Origin: JBFGCT01 sp041581055
Lineage (GTDB): Bacteria; Actinomycetota; Acidimicrobiia; Acidimicrobiales; Ilumatobacteraceae
Direction of reading: 5' to 3'
DNA: 43,074 nt
NCBI GenBank assembly: GCA_041581055.1
Contig: JBFGCT010000009.1
Span: 1-43,074 of the forward strand
Position numbers and translations under genes: made by a program
Notes under the pieces: model-generated
Databases searched by the model: none
What the model saw: only the letters and a program-made list of their open reading frames with translations
What the model was told of the DNA's origin: nothing
Shown here: positions 9,154-16,963 of the stretch, one piece after another
How positions within the stretch are numbered: position 1 is the first letter of the stretch
Layout of the letters: each line of letters begins with the position of its first letter

Positions 9154-9929
9154 ACCCGAACGCCGGGCCCGGGGACGCAACCGCGCCGAGGCGATCGGTG
9201 GTGCGCACGGCCGCCGGCTTCACGCTGCTCGTCGCCATGCTCGCGTTCTTCGCGATCGCCAGCCTGTTCGTCGCCGCGCCCCGACTCGTGCGGCCGGTCA
9301 AGGCGCTGGCCCGAACCATGCTGCGGACGTTCGGCATCCGCGTCCGCGTGACCGGGTTGGAACACCTCGATCCCGACGCCACCTACCTCTACACGTCCAA
9401 CCATGTCGGGCTGCTGGACCACTTCGTCGTGCTCGGTCATCTTCCTGGCTACGTGGTCGGCCTGGAGAAGGCCGAGAACGGCAAGATCCCGCTGTACGGC
9501 TGGGTGGGGAAGCGGTGGGGCCAGGTCCGCATCGACCGGACGTCGGTGTGGACCTCGCTCGAGAGCTACCAGACGGTGATCGACCGGCTCGGCGCCGGCA
9601 TCGGCGTGATCATGTACCCCGAGGGTCATCGGTCGCTCGACGGGCGGCTGTTGACGTTCAAGCCGGCGCTGTTCCAGATGGCGGTCGAGTCGAACGCCAC
9701 GGTCGTTCCGATCGTGCTCTCCGGGCTGCAACGGCTCTACCCCCGCGGCGCCAAGCTCGTCGGATCCGGGGTCGTCGAGCTGCGCGTGTTGGCGCCGATC
9801 CCCCCGGTCTCCGGCCCGAACGCGCGAGACGAGTTGGCCACCAGCGTGCGGGCGGCGATGCTGGACGCACTCGGCCAGACCGACGACTCGCCGCCATGGT
9901 CGGAGGAGGCGCACGATGGACGCGTATGA
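9150..9929 (+). CDS. PlsC-type lysophospholipid acyltransferase
   Basis: This 259-residue protein starts at ATG 9150, whose ATGA overlaps the stop of the six-domain gene, so the two are translationally coupled. An N-terminal transmembrane segment (about 20-45) is followed by the acyltransferase motifs: N-H-V-G-L-L-D (the NHX4D catalytic block I), a G-Q-V-R-I-D-R block II, and Y-P-E-G-H-R-S (a variant of the E-G-T-R-S glycerophosphate-binding block III). The family moves acyl groups to 1-acyl-glycerol-3-phosphate or other lysolipids at the inner membrane face. Directly after an FAAL-ACP-TE protein, it may place the modified acyl chain into a membrane lipid; this is inference, and the acyl donor (CoA or ACP) cannot be read from sequence. 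Confidence 0.88.
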   Translation: MNPNAGPGDATAPRRSVVRTAAGFTLLVAMLAFFAIASLFVAAPRLVRPVKALARTMLRTFGIRVRVTGLEHLDPDATYLYTSNHVGLLDHFVVLGHLPGYVVGLEKAENGKIPLYGWVGKRWGQVRIDRTSVWTSLESYQTVIDRLGAGIGVIMYPEGHRSLDGRLLTFKPALFQMAVESNATVVPIVLSGLQRLYPRGAKLVGSGVVELRVLAPIPPVSGPNARDELATSVRAAMLDALGQTDDSPPWSEEAHDGRV

Positions 9930-10803
9930 GGGCTCGACGTTCCGCGAGGTGCGCGACCTCGCGTTCAGCGACCCGTACACCGCCGGGTACCCGTCTCGAA
10001 AGGCGACGCTGCGCAGCCAGTTCGAGGGGTGCAAGAACCTGCTGTGGCGCGACAACCAGACCTTGCTCACCGATCGCTCCGACGTCGTGCCGTACTTCGA
10101 CAAGCTGCTCCACCCCTCGGGAATCTGCTTCGGCGGCACGTGGCGGATCACCGAAGACAGCGAGTACACCGGGCTCTTCGCCCGCGGGACCGAGGCGTTG
10201 ATCCTCGTGCGCTGCTCGGCGCCGCTCGGTCGCACCACCAGCGCGAGGGCGCGGTATCGCGGGTTCGGGCTGGCCGGCAAGATCTTCCCCACGATGGACC
10301 CCGACGAGCGCGTCGACACCGCGAACTTCGTCCTGATCGACGTCCTGGGAGGCTCGAAGGCGGCTCGCTTCACCGACCAGCGGCTGACCAACGAGCCCGC
10401 GCTCGGTATCAACGCGTCGTTGCTGAAGATCGTCGGCGTGGTCGTGCACACCGTGGTCACGTTCCAGCTCATCGACAAGAAGCCGACCCACCGGACGTTG
10501 GCCGACCTGGCCGGCGTGGGCGTCGCGCCGGGGGCGGCGCGCGCCCCGCACTGGATGCAGACCCACCACGAGTCGGCCAACGGCCAGTCCGACGAGCCGG
10601 ACTTGCGCGACGAGCTGAAGTTGGAGCACTACGCCGACGGCGTGCTGCGCTTCGTCGTGTCGGTGGCCCCCGACGACCCCGACGGCGTGCGGCGCTTCCG
10701 GCCGATCGGGGAGATCGTGCTCGACGAGTGCGTCGTCAGCGCCAGCGGCGACCACCGGATCCGCTTCTACCATCGCCCGAACCGGGCGCGGGCGACCAAC
10801 TGA
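9916..10803 (+). CDS. Catalase-like protein, function uncertain
   Basis: This 295-residue protein has its ATG (9916) inside the end of the acyltransferase gene (14-nt overlap), with GGAGGA at 9902-9907 as ribosome-binding site. It has no signal peptide or membrane segment. The central part, Y-R-G-F-G-L-A-G-K-I-F-P followed by T-A-N-F-V-L-I-D and F-T-D-Q-R-L-T-N-E-P, resembles the catalase-related barrel (R-G-x-x-x-K then N-x-F). The match is weaker than for the haem domain of the gene at 3109, and I cannot assign a proximal Tyr. It might be a standalone partner haem protein acting on lipid peroxides, or a cofactor-less relative of the fold. It belongs to the 3109 operon by coupling. The gene is certain; the function call is tentative. 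Confidence 0.7.
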   Translation: MDAYEGSTFREVRDLAFSDPYTAGYPSRKATLRSQFEGCKNLLWRDNQTLLTDRSDVVPYFDKLLHPSGICFGGTWRITEDSEYTGLFARGTEALILVRCSAPLGRTTSARARYRGFGLAGKIFPTMDPDERVDTANFVLIDVLGGSKAARFTDQRLTNEPALGINASLLKIVGVVVHTVVTFQLIDKKPTHRTLADLAGVGVAPGAARAPHWMQTHHESANGQSDEPDLRDELKLEHYADGVLRFVVSVAPDDPDGVRRFRPIGEIVLDECVVSASGDHRIRFYHRPNRARATN

Positions 10804-10842
10804 CCGGGCGGCCTCCCGGCCATCCCGCGCGCGGCACGCGAC

Positions 10843-11751
10843 ATGTCATCACGTGAGTTGATCGTGCTCGGCACGGCCAGCCAATCGCCGACCCGCGAGC
10901 GGAACCACAACGGGTATCTGCTGCGCTGGGACGGCGAGGCGATCCTCTTCGACCCGGGCGAGGGCACGCAGCGGCAGTTTGCGCTGGCCGGCGTCTCCGC
11001 CGCGTCGGTGACCAGGATCTGCGTCTCCCACTTCCACGGCGACCACTGCCTCGGCCTGCCCGGCGTGATCATGCGAATGGCGCTCGACCAGGCCCGCCTC
11101 CCGGTCCCGATCCACTATCCCGCCAGCGGCGAGGAGCACTTCCAGCGGCTGCGATACGCGTCGGCCGGTCAGGAGCACGTCGAGGTCGACGCCCGGCCGG
11201 AGCACGCGCCATGCGTCGCGCACGCCGACGATCGCTTCACGCTCAGCTGCGCGCCGCTCACACACCGCATCGACGCGATCGGCTGGCGGCTGACCGAGCC
11301 AGACGGCCGGCGGATGCTCCCCGACCGCCTCGACGCGCTCGGGATCGGCGGGCCCGACGTCGGACGGCTGCAGGCGACCGGGCGGCTCGACGTCGGCGGT
11401 CGGACCGTGCGCCTCGAGGAGGTCAGCGAGCATCGCGCCGGGCAGTCGTTCGCGTTCATCATGGACACCGCGTGGTGCGACGCGGCACTCGAGTTGGCGG
11501 CGGGGGCCGACCTCGTGGTCTGCGAGGCCACGTTCCTGTCCCAGGACGAGCACATGGCCGCCGAGTTCGGACATCTCACCGCCCGCCAGGCCGGCCGGCT
11601 CGCCGCTCAAGCCGGCGCGCGGCGGCTCGTGCTCAGCCACTTCTCCCGGCGGTATCCCGACATGCAGGCGTTCGCCGACGAGGCGGGCGAGGAGTTCGAC
11701 GACGTCATCCTCGCCGCCGACCTGGATCGGATCGCCGTTCCCCGCCGCTGA
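10843..11751 (+). CDS. rnz: Ribonuclease Z / MBL-fold hydrolase
   Basis: This 302-residue metallo-beta-lactamase fold protein contains H-F-H-G-D-H-C-L-G-L-P-G, the HxHxDH zinc motif in its RNase Z form. It also has an early D-P-G-E-G-T-Q-R-Q block, later D-T-A-W-C and C-E-A-T-F segments, and a final L-S-H-F-S-R-R-Y. These match the tRNA 3' processing endonuclease family (typically about 300 residues). It cleaves precursor tRNAs after the discriminator base. It follows the catalase-like gene by 39 nt on the same strand and could be cotranscribed, though a functional link is not apparent. A lipid-related MBL hydrolase is the alternative, but the motif set favours RNase Z. Confidence 0.85.
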   Translation: MSSRELIVLGTASQSPTRERNHNGYLLRWDGEAILFDPGEGTQRQFALAGVSAASVTRICVSHFHGDHCLGLPGVIMRMALDQARLPVPIHYPASGEEHFQRLRYASAGQEHVEVDARPEHAPCVAHADDRFTLSCAPLTHRIDAIGWRLTEPDGRRMLPDRLDALGIGGPDVGRLQATGRLDVGGRTVRLEEVSEHRAGQSFAFIMDTAWCDAALELAAGADLVVCEATFLSQDEHMAAEFGHLTARQAGRLAAQAGARRLVLSHFSRRYPDMQAFADEAGEEFDDVILAADLDRIAVPRR

Positions 11752-11934
11752 CGGCGGCGGGCGACGCCGGCGGTCGAACTCCGGCCGCCGCGCCCGCTCC
11801 GAACGGGGGCACGACCGAGGCCCCTGAGTGCGCGGCGATACGCTGCCCGCATCGACGCTCGACCAGTCTCCGACATCCCCGCCGGGCCGGGCCGGTGGGC
11901 GCCCTCGTGGGTCGGAGGCGCCGCCCTGTGCCTG

Positions 11935-13464
11935 TTGGCCGCCGTGGTGGTTGCGGCGTGTGGGCTCTCGCTCGGCGACGACACCGCGCCGGCCGCCGCC
12001 CCGCCATCGACCGGTGACGGCGCCGCCGGGCCGACATCGACACCGACCTCGACGCCGTCCGCCGAGACGACCACGACCGACGCGCCCGTGCCATCGACGG
12101 GCGCTCCGACGACCGACGCCGCGGCGCCGACCACTGTCGCCGCGCCGAGCGGCGCGAGCGTTCGGCCGGTGTCATTCGCCTCCGATGTTCGGCCGGTCGT
12201 CACCGAGGTGTGCGCCCGCTGCCACACCGGCGACGGCCCCGGCACCCAGCACGTCCGCTTCGACACCGCCGCCGACCTGGCGGCCAACTCCGGCGACATC
12301 TCGCTCGTGGTCGAGACCGGCCTCATGCCGCCGTGGCCGGCCGGCGACTCGAGCGTCCCGTTCGACCACGACTGGAGCCTGAACGACGAGCAGATCGCGG
12401 CGATCGTCGGGTGGGACGCGGCCGGCGCGGTCCTCGACGTGCCCGCCGGCGAGCCGATGATCCCGACGGCGGGACCACCCGGCCTCGCCGACCCCGACCT
12501 CAGGATCGAGGCGAGCGGAAGCTACGACGGGGAGCTGGGCCAGCCCGACGAGTACCGCTGCTTCGTCTACGACCCTCAGATCACCGCGCCGGCGTTTGTC
12601 GGGGCGATGGAGTTCCTCCCGCAGCAGACCCAGGTCGTCCACCACGCGGTCGGATTCCTCGTCGGCGCCGAGGACCGCGCGCAGATCGACCGCCGCGACG
12701 GCGCCGACGGCCAGGGCGGTTGGTCGTGTTTCGGGTTCAGCCCCGCGCCGTCCGCCGAGATCGTGTTCACGTGGGCGCCGGGCCAAGGGCCCACGGCGTA
12801 CCCGGCCGGCAGCGGTCGGGCCGTCGAGCCCGGCGATTTCTTCGTGATGCAGACGCACTACCACTTCGAGGTCGAGGCCCCCGCCGACCGGTCGACGTTC
12901 GCCATCGAGTGGGCCGACCCCTCAGGGACCGACCCGGTGCAGCTCATCACGTACCTGGCGCCCGCCGAGATCCCGTGCGGCATCGAAGAGTCCGGGCCGC
13001 TCTGCGACCGCGCCGCGGCGAAGGAGAAGCTCGTCGAGGCGTACGGTCCGGAGGGCGTGCTGGCCGATGCCCTGGTCGGGGCCTGCGGATACGACCTGGC
13101 CGACTTCGCGGCGATGACCAGCGGGATCGCGACCGCGAGCTGTGATCAGCCGGTGCTCGGCTACGGCGAGATCGTCTCGGTCTTCGGCCACGAGCACGAG
13201 ATCGGCACGAGCTTCCGCCTGACGCTCAACCCCGACACGCCCGACGAGCGGATCCTGCTCGACATCCCGGTGTGGGACTTCGACTGGCAGCTGATCTACG
13301 AGCCGAGCGAGCCGATCGTCCTGCGGCCCGGCGATTGGGTCCGTGTCGAGTGCGCGTGGGATCGCGCGCTGCGCGACGAGACGCTCGAGCCGGCCTACGT
13401 GATGTGGGCCGACGGGACCAACGACGAGATGTGCTTCTCCGCCGTCGTCACGCGGCCGACCTGA
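11935..13464 (+). CDS. Copper type II (PHM/DBM-like) monooxygenase lipoprotein with haem-c motif
   Basis: This roughly 509-residue exported protein has a lipobox-like V-V-A-A-C-G and a Thr/Ser/Pro-rich linker. A C-A-R-C-H haem-c motif (residues 93-97) lies in a cytochrome-like segment ending L-M-P-P-W. The rest follows the peptidylglycine/dopamine hydroxylating monooxygenase fold with all copper ligands: His236-His237 and His308 (Q-T-H-Y-H) for CuH; His419 and His421 (G-H-E-H-E) and Met499 (D-E-M-C) for CuM. The substrate is unknown; the haem domain may donate electrons in place of ascorbate. The start is uncertain. TTG 11935 leaves only a few residues before the lipobox, yet the frame stays open upstream and encodes a normal signal sequence (W-A-P-S-W-V-G-G-A-A-L-C-L-L) without ATG, GTG or TTG before the stop at 11749. 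CTG 11824 or a sequencing indel may be the explanation. Confidence 0.85.
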   Translation: MAAVVVAACGLSLGDDTAPAAAPPSTGDGAAGPTSTPTSTPSAETTTTDAPVPSTGAPTTDAAAPTTVAAPSGASVRPVSFASDVRPVVTEVCARCHTGDGPGTQHVRFDTAADLAANSGDISLVVETGLMPPWPAGDSSVPFDHDWSLNDEQIAAIVGWDAAGAVLDVPAGEPMIPTAGPPGLADPDLRIEASGSYDGELGQPDEYRCFVYDPQITAPAFVGAMEFLPQQTQVVHHAVGFLVGAEDRAQIDRRDGADGQGGWSCFGFSPAPSAEIVFTWAPGQGPTAYPAGSGRAVEPGDFFVMQTHYHFEVEAPADRSTFAIEWADPSGTDPVQLITYLAPAEIPCGIEESGPLCDRAAAKEKLVEAYGPEGVLADALVGACGYDLADFAAMTSGIATASCDQPVLGYGEIVSVFGHEHEIGTSFRLTLNPDTPDERILLDIPVWDFDWQLIYEPSEPIVLRPGDWVRVECAWDRALRDETLEPAYVMWADGTNDEMCFSAVVTRPT

Positions 13465-13483
13465 GCGCCGGTGCGGCGCCGCG

Positions 13484-13939
13484 TCACGCTGCCTCGAGGG
13501 CGCGCTTGACCCGCGCCAAGGTCTCGTCGATCCCCTTGACCATGCCGCGCCGGCGGCGGGCGAGCACGCCATAGACCAGCTTCTGCCAGCCGACGTAGGG
13601 CGGATGGGCGAACGACTCGGTCACCACCGTGGCCCCGTCGCGCTCGATGAACTCGTAGCGCCATTGCGTGTAGTCCTCGGCGGTGAACTCGAACACGGCG
13701 TTCGGCTCGTACTCGGTGACCTCCGACACGGTCGTCCACCGCTTCAGCGTGATCGGTCCGGCCTTCGCCACGTTGTCCCCCTCGAACTTCGCCCCGACCG
13801 CCGGGCCCGTCGCCGGTTGGACCCACCGCGTCGCGGTGCACTCCGGACTCCAGTCGCCCATGCGGGTGATGTCGGAGATCGCCCCGAACACCTCCGACAC
13901 CGGGCGGTTGACGACGACGGTGCCTGATCCTTCGGTCAT
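13484..13939 (-). CDS. SRPBCC family protein (polyketide cyclase/dehydrase-like)
   Basis: This 151-residue single-domain START/Bet v1-like protein has an N-terminus T-V-V-V-N-R-P-V-S-E-V-F-G-A-I-S-D, a W-S-P-E loop, and a C-terminal helix (G-I-D-E-T-L-A-R-V-K-R-A-L) closing a hydrophobic pocket. Family members bind hydrophobic ligands, and some cyclise or hydrate polyketides; no catalytic residue can be assigned. ATG 13939 is preceded by GGGA. It is convergent with the monooxygenase gene (19 nt between stops) and lies downstream of the LLM oxidoreductase on the same strand (48 nt), so these two may be cotranscribed. Confidence 0.85.
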   Translation of the reverse strand: MTEGSGTVVVNRPVSEVFGAISDITRMGDWSPECTATRWVQPATGPAVGAKFEGDNVAKAGPITLKRWTTVSEVTEYEPNAVFEFTAEDYTQWRYEFIERDGATVVTESFAHPPYVGWQKLVYGVLARRRRGMVKGIDETLARVKRALEAA

Positions 13940-13987
13940 CTCCCGTTTCTAGCCGGAACCGGGGAACGGACGAGCATCGGCGTTCGA

Positions 13988-15043
13988 TCAGTCGGGCTCG
14001 CCGTGGTCGGCCGGCTCGGCCTGCTCGGCGTCGACCTCGGCGACGATCTCGACGAGTTGGGCGAGGGTGTCGAGGCGGTCCCCGAGCGGGCCGGAGAGCT
14101 TGGCCTGGAACGTGTCGATGCCCGCCGAGCGGTACCGCCGCACGCGTTCCTTGATCATCGCCGGCGGGCCGAGGAGGTTGGTGTGCAGCCCGATCTCGAT
14201 CGGCACCCGCGCCGCCGCCTGCTCGCGCCGGCCGTCGTCCCACAGCCGTTGGACCGCCTCGACGTCGTCGCCGTACCCCTGGCGGGTGAACGCCTCGTTG
14301 TAGAAGTTCCGGCCGGCGGCGCCCATCGCCCCGATCGTGAAGGCGTAGCCGCCGGCGTGACGGCGCCCGGCCTCCTCGACGTCGTCGGTGAACTCGACGG
14401 CGACCGGCATCGCGAGGTCGAGTTCGTCGATCGAGCGATCGGCCCGAGCACACCCGGCGCGGATCGGATCGAGGAAGACGTCGGCGTGCTCGGGCGTGAA
14501 CGCGTTGCCCAGCCACCCGTCGGCCACCTCCCCGGTGAGCTCCAGGCTGCGCGGCCCGAGCGAGGCGATGTAGATCGGGATGTCGGTCGGCGGCGCCATC
14601 GAGCGGATCGCCGTGCCCGAGCCCGGGCGCGGCAGCCGGTAGACGGCGCCGTCGTACTCCAACCGCGCCCCGCTCGCCGCGAGGCGGACGATCTCGATCG
14701 TCTCCCGCATCGTCGCCACCGGCCGGTCGAACGGCACGCCGTGCCACGCCTCCATCAGCCGCGGCCCGCTCGAACCGAGCCCGAGTAGCAGGCGGCCGCC
14801 GGAGACGGCCTGGAGCGACATCGCCTGCATCGCCAGCATCGCCGGCGTGCGGGCGCCGACCTGGACGATGCCGGTCGCCAGCTTGATCGTCGACGTCCGG
14901 GCGGCGAGGAAGGCGAGCGGCGTCAGGGCGTCGTAGCCCCACGCCTCGGGCGCCCAGACCGAGGTCGCCCCCAGCCGCTCGGCCTCGACGACGAAGTCGG
15001 CGTCGCCGGCTGACGACACGACCGCACTGACCCCGACCTGCAT
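13988..15043 (-). CDS. LLM class F420-dependent oxidoreductase
   Basis: This 351-residue luciferase-like TIM-barrel protein contains V-W-A-P-E-A-W-G-Y-D near the start, then L-A-T-G-I-V-Q-V-G-A-R-T-P, S-G-G-R-L-L-L-G-L-G-S-S-G-P and P-I-Y-I-A-S-L-G-P-R-S. These are the hallmarks of actinobacterial F420-dependent members, which reduce or oxidise small substrates using reduced F420. ATG 15043 was chosen because the barrel begins at once (M-Q-V-G-V-S-A-V-V); the frame stays open upstream but codes for nothing recognisable. It is divergent from the SRPBCC gene at 15111 across 67 nt. The substrate cannot be predicted. Confidence 0.88.
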   Translation of the reverse strand: MQVGVSAVVSSAGDADFVVEAERLGATSVWAPEAWGYDALTPLAFLAARTSTIKLATGIVQVGARTPAMLAMQAMSLQAVSGGRLLLGLGSSGPRLMEAWHGVPFDRPVATMRETIEIVRLAASGARLEYDGAVYRLPRPGSGTAIRSMAPPTDIPIYIASLGPRSLELTGEVADGWLGNAFTPEHADVFLDPIRAGCARADRSIDELDLAMPVAVEFTDDVEEAGRRHAGGYAFTIGAMGAAGRNFYNEAFTRQGYGDDVEAVQRLWDDGRREQAAARVPIEIGLHTNLLGPPAMIKERVRRYRSAGIDTFQAKLSGPLGDRLDTLAQLVEIVAEVDAEQAEPADHGEPD

Positions 15044-15110
15044 ACAGTGGCGACTGTACGCCGGGCGCCGGGCGGACGCCGCTGCCCGCGGGCGCGAGAG
15101 GAGACCGAAC

Positions 15111-15623
15111 ATGACAGAGGACGGCCGGCTTCGATTGGCCGACGGCCCGACGGCCGAGGTCTCGCTGGTGATCAACGCGCCCCCCGCCGACGTCTGGCCG
15201 CTCGTGACCGACATCGGCATGCCGGCCCGGTTCTCCGACGAGTTCAAGGGGGCCGAATGGCTCGACGGCGCCACCGAGGCGGCGCTCGGGGCACGCTTCC
15301 AGGGCACGAACGAGAATCGACACTTCGGCGTCTGGCAGGTGACCTGCACCGTCGTCGAGTTCGAGCCGGAGCGGGTCTTCGGCTGGGCGGTCGGCGACCC
15401 CGACGATGCCGGGGCGCGATGGCGGTTCACGCTCGAACCGGTCGATGGGGGGACACGCGTCGAGCAGCGGGTGCGCCTCGGCCCGGGTCCGAGCGGGCTC
15501 ACCGTGGCGATCCAGCGCAAGCCCGACCGCGAGCACGACATCGTCGCCGGACGGCTGGCGAGCCTGCGGGCCAACATGGAGGCCAACCTCCTCGGCCTCG
15601 CCGACCTCCTCCGCCCCGCCTGA
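15111..15623 (+). CDS. SRPBCC family protein
   Basis: This 170-residue single SRPBCC (Bet v1-like) domain has A-E-V-S-L-V-I-N-A-P-P-A-D-V-W-P-L-V-T-D-I near the start, an F-S-D-E-F loop, central strands ending in V-F-G-W-A-V, and a long C-terminal helix (residues about 140-168). GAGGAG lies a few bases before ATG 15111, giving a strong ribosome-binding site. It is divergent from the LLM oxidoreductase; such pairs are common in actinobacteria and suggest a shared hydrophobic ligand, but no substrate can be named. Confidence 0.85.
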   Translation: MTEDGRLRLADGPTAEVSLVINAPPADVWPLVTDIGMPARFSDEFKGAEWLDGATEAALGARFQGTNENRHFGVWQVTCTVVEFEPERVFGWAVGDPDDAGARWRFTLEPVDGGTRVEQRVRLGPGPSGLTVAIQRKPDREHDIVAGRLASLRANMEANLLGLADLLRPA

Positions 15624-15647
15624 ACACGCACACCCACCCCCGTACCT

Positions 15648-15699
15648 CGTTTGCGTCGCGATTTCGGCGCGCCGGGCGCTCACAATCGCGACGCAAACG
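15648..15699. repeat. Long inverted repeat between convergent genes
   Basis: Arms GTTTGCGTCGCGATT (15649-15663) and AATCGCGACGCAAAC (15684-15698) are perfectly complementary over 15 bp, extended to 16 by the C-G pair at 15648/15699, with a 20-nt GC-rich loop. It lies 24 nt after one stop and 14 nt from the other, so it probably acts as a bidirectional transcription end or a REP-like element. There is no T-tract. Confidence 0.75.
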
Positions 15700-15702
15700 G
15701 AA
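15687..15702 (+). repeat. 16-bp direct repeat, copy A
   Basis: CGCGACGCAAACGGAA here is identical to 16207-16222. The two copies flank the minus-strand SRPBCC gene. Copy A includes part of the right arm of the inverted repeat at 15648-15699. Confidence 0.8.
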
Positions 15703-15712
15703 GATCGGGCGT

Positions 15713-16171
15713 TCAGGTTTCGAGCAGCTGCTTCAGGCGGGCGTAGTCGCGGTCGACCGCGCGGCGGACCATCGGCTTCGTCAGCGGGCTGAGCACGCCC
15801 ATCAACCCGTCCGGCGACCCGCGCACGTGCGCCGACACCCGGCAGCGCTGTGCCCCCAGCGGCTCGACCGTCCTCGTCACCGTGATCGGGAAGGTGCCCT
15901 CGACGGTGTCGATGGTGACCGAGCGACGACCGTCGGCGGCCTCCTCGAGCCCGATCACCTCGAACGTCGTGCGGATGGCGCGCCCGAGGAACGCCGCCTC
16001 CTGGCGGTAGCGCGACCCGACGGCGAGCGGCGGATCGGTGCTCCAGGCGCACGATCGCATCCCGCCCTGCCACTCGGGGTTGCGGGCGAAGTCGGAGATC
16101 ACGGCCCATGCCTCGTCGGCGGGGCGGTCGACCTCGCACCCCGAAGTGATGTCGACCTTGTGCTCGCTCAC
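15713..16171 (-). CDS. SRPBCC family protein
   Basis: This 152-residue protein is taken from GTG 16171 (V-S-E-H-K-V-D-I-T-S-G); the frame extends 15 codons further to 16216, but those residues (R-R-A-F-G-R-H-P) do not look like fold. The domain shows C-E-V-D-R-P-A-D-E-A-W-A-V-I-S-D-F-A-R-N-P-E-W, typical of SRPBCC proteins, and a closing helix (V-D-R-D-Y-A-R-L-K-Q-L-L-E). It is the third such protein within 3 kb but is clearly divergent from the other two. The gene is enclosed by two exact 16-bp direct repeats and ends next to a long inverted repeat. The ligand is unknown. Confidence 0.85.
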   Translation of the reverse strand: MSEHKVDITSGCEVDRPADEAWAVISDFARNPEWQGGMRSCAWSTDPPLAVGSRYRQEAAFLGRAIRTTFEVIGLEEAADGRRSVTIDTVEGTFPITVTRTVEPLGAQRCRVSAHVRGSPDGLMGVLSPLTKPMVRRAVDRDYARLKQLLET

Positions 16172-16206
16172 CACGCCAGCCTGGCAGATCGGGTGGCGCC
16201 CGAACG

Positions 16207-16222
16207 CGCGACGCAAACGGAA
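16207..16222 (+). repeat. 16-bp direct repeat, copy B
   Basis: Exact match to 15687-15702, in the intergenic space between the divergent genes at 16171 and 16278, without the partner arm that makes the other copy a hairpin. Confidence 0.8.
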
Positions 16223-16277
16223 TGGCGCGGACCGCCCACCGCCAACGATGGCGTAACGTGGTCGCCGGAGGTTCCGG

Positions 16278-16916
16278 GTGCCGAATCACGACCTGACCGC
16301 CCCGACGGAGGACGACCGGCAGCCCGCGTCGCCCGAGATCGTGATGTTCCTCCTCGGTCCCGACGGTCAGGAGCTGACCGGCGAGAGCCCACCTCCGGCG
16401 CGCACGCTGGGCGAGGTGTACCGGGCCTGGCGGGCGGTCCTCGACGAGGAGCGCGAAGAGGAGGACTTCCACCGGTTCCGCCCGGTCGCCCGGCAGGTGC
16501 AGGGCATCGGTCGCCCGGGCAAACAGGGCTATCGCGACGAGATCGTCGTGACCCTCCGTTCGAGGCCGGTGGAGTCGGTGACCCAGGCCCTGCGCAGCGA
16601 CATCTTCGACCCACCGCCGCGCTGGCTGCTGGTCGAGCCGGGATCGCGCGAGGTGGGCAGGTACGAGCTGGCCTGGCGAGTGGAGCTGCGGGTCTGGCCG
16701 TGGCGGACGAGGGCGGCCAAACTGCGGCTGTACGCGTCGCCGTCGCTGAACGTGACCGTGTTGTCGCTGTTCCCCCGCAAACCGAGGAATGTGGCGAAGC
16801 GGCGATTCCTCCGCCGCGGCCTGCGCGTCATGAACGCGCTCCGCGACCGGATCGACGACGGCGTCCAAGCGTCGGCGCCCACGTCGGCCGAACCGGTCGG
16901 CCCGCCACTCGGCTGA
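16278..16916 (+). CDS. Hypothetical protein
   Basis: This 212-residue soluble protein starts at GTG 16278, with GGAGG about eight bases upstream. The N-terminus is charged and probably flexible, with an acidic helix (D-E-E-R-E-E-E-D-F) near residues 55-65. The middle alternates strand-like segments (E-I-V-V-T-L-R-S, R-W-L-L-V-E-P-G, Y-E-L-A-W-R-V-E-L-R-V), followed by a basic helix R-R-F-L-R-R-G-L-R-V-M. I do not recognise a family. Codon use is typical of the window, so it is very likely a real gene. It precedes the phospholipase-like gene by 47 nt on the same strand. Confidence 0.7.
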   Translation: MPNHDLTAPTEDDRQPASPEIVMFLLGPDGQELTGESPPPARTLGEVYRAWRAVLDEEREEEDFHRFRPVARQVQGIGRPGKQGYRDEIVVTLRSRPVESVTQALRSDIFDPPPRWLLVEPGSREVGRYELAWRVELRVWPWRTRAAKLRLYASPSLNVTVLSLFPRKPRNVAKRRFLRRGLRVMNALRDRIDDGVQASAPTSAEPVGPPLG

Positions 16917-16963
16917 CGACCGGCACGCCGGACCGCGACCTTCGCGCGCGCTAGGTTCCGCTG

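Noticed and set aside
13395..16868. 1,157-codon minus-strand frame across several genes
   Set aside because: It crosses real genes on both strands in the wrong frames and contains only compositional sequence.
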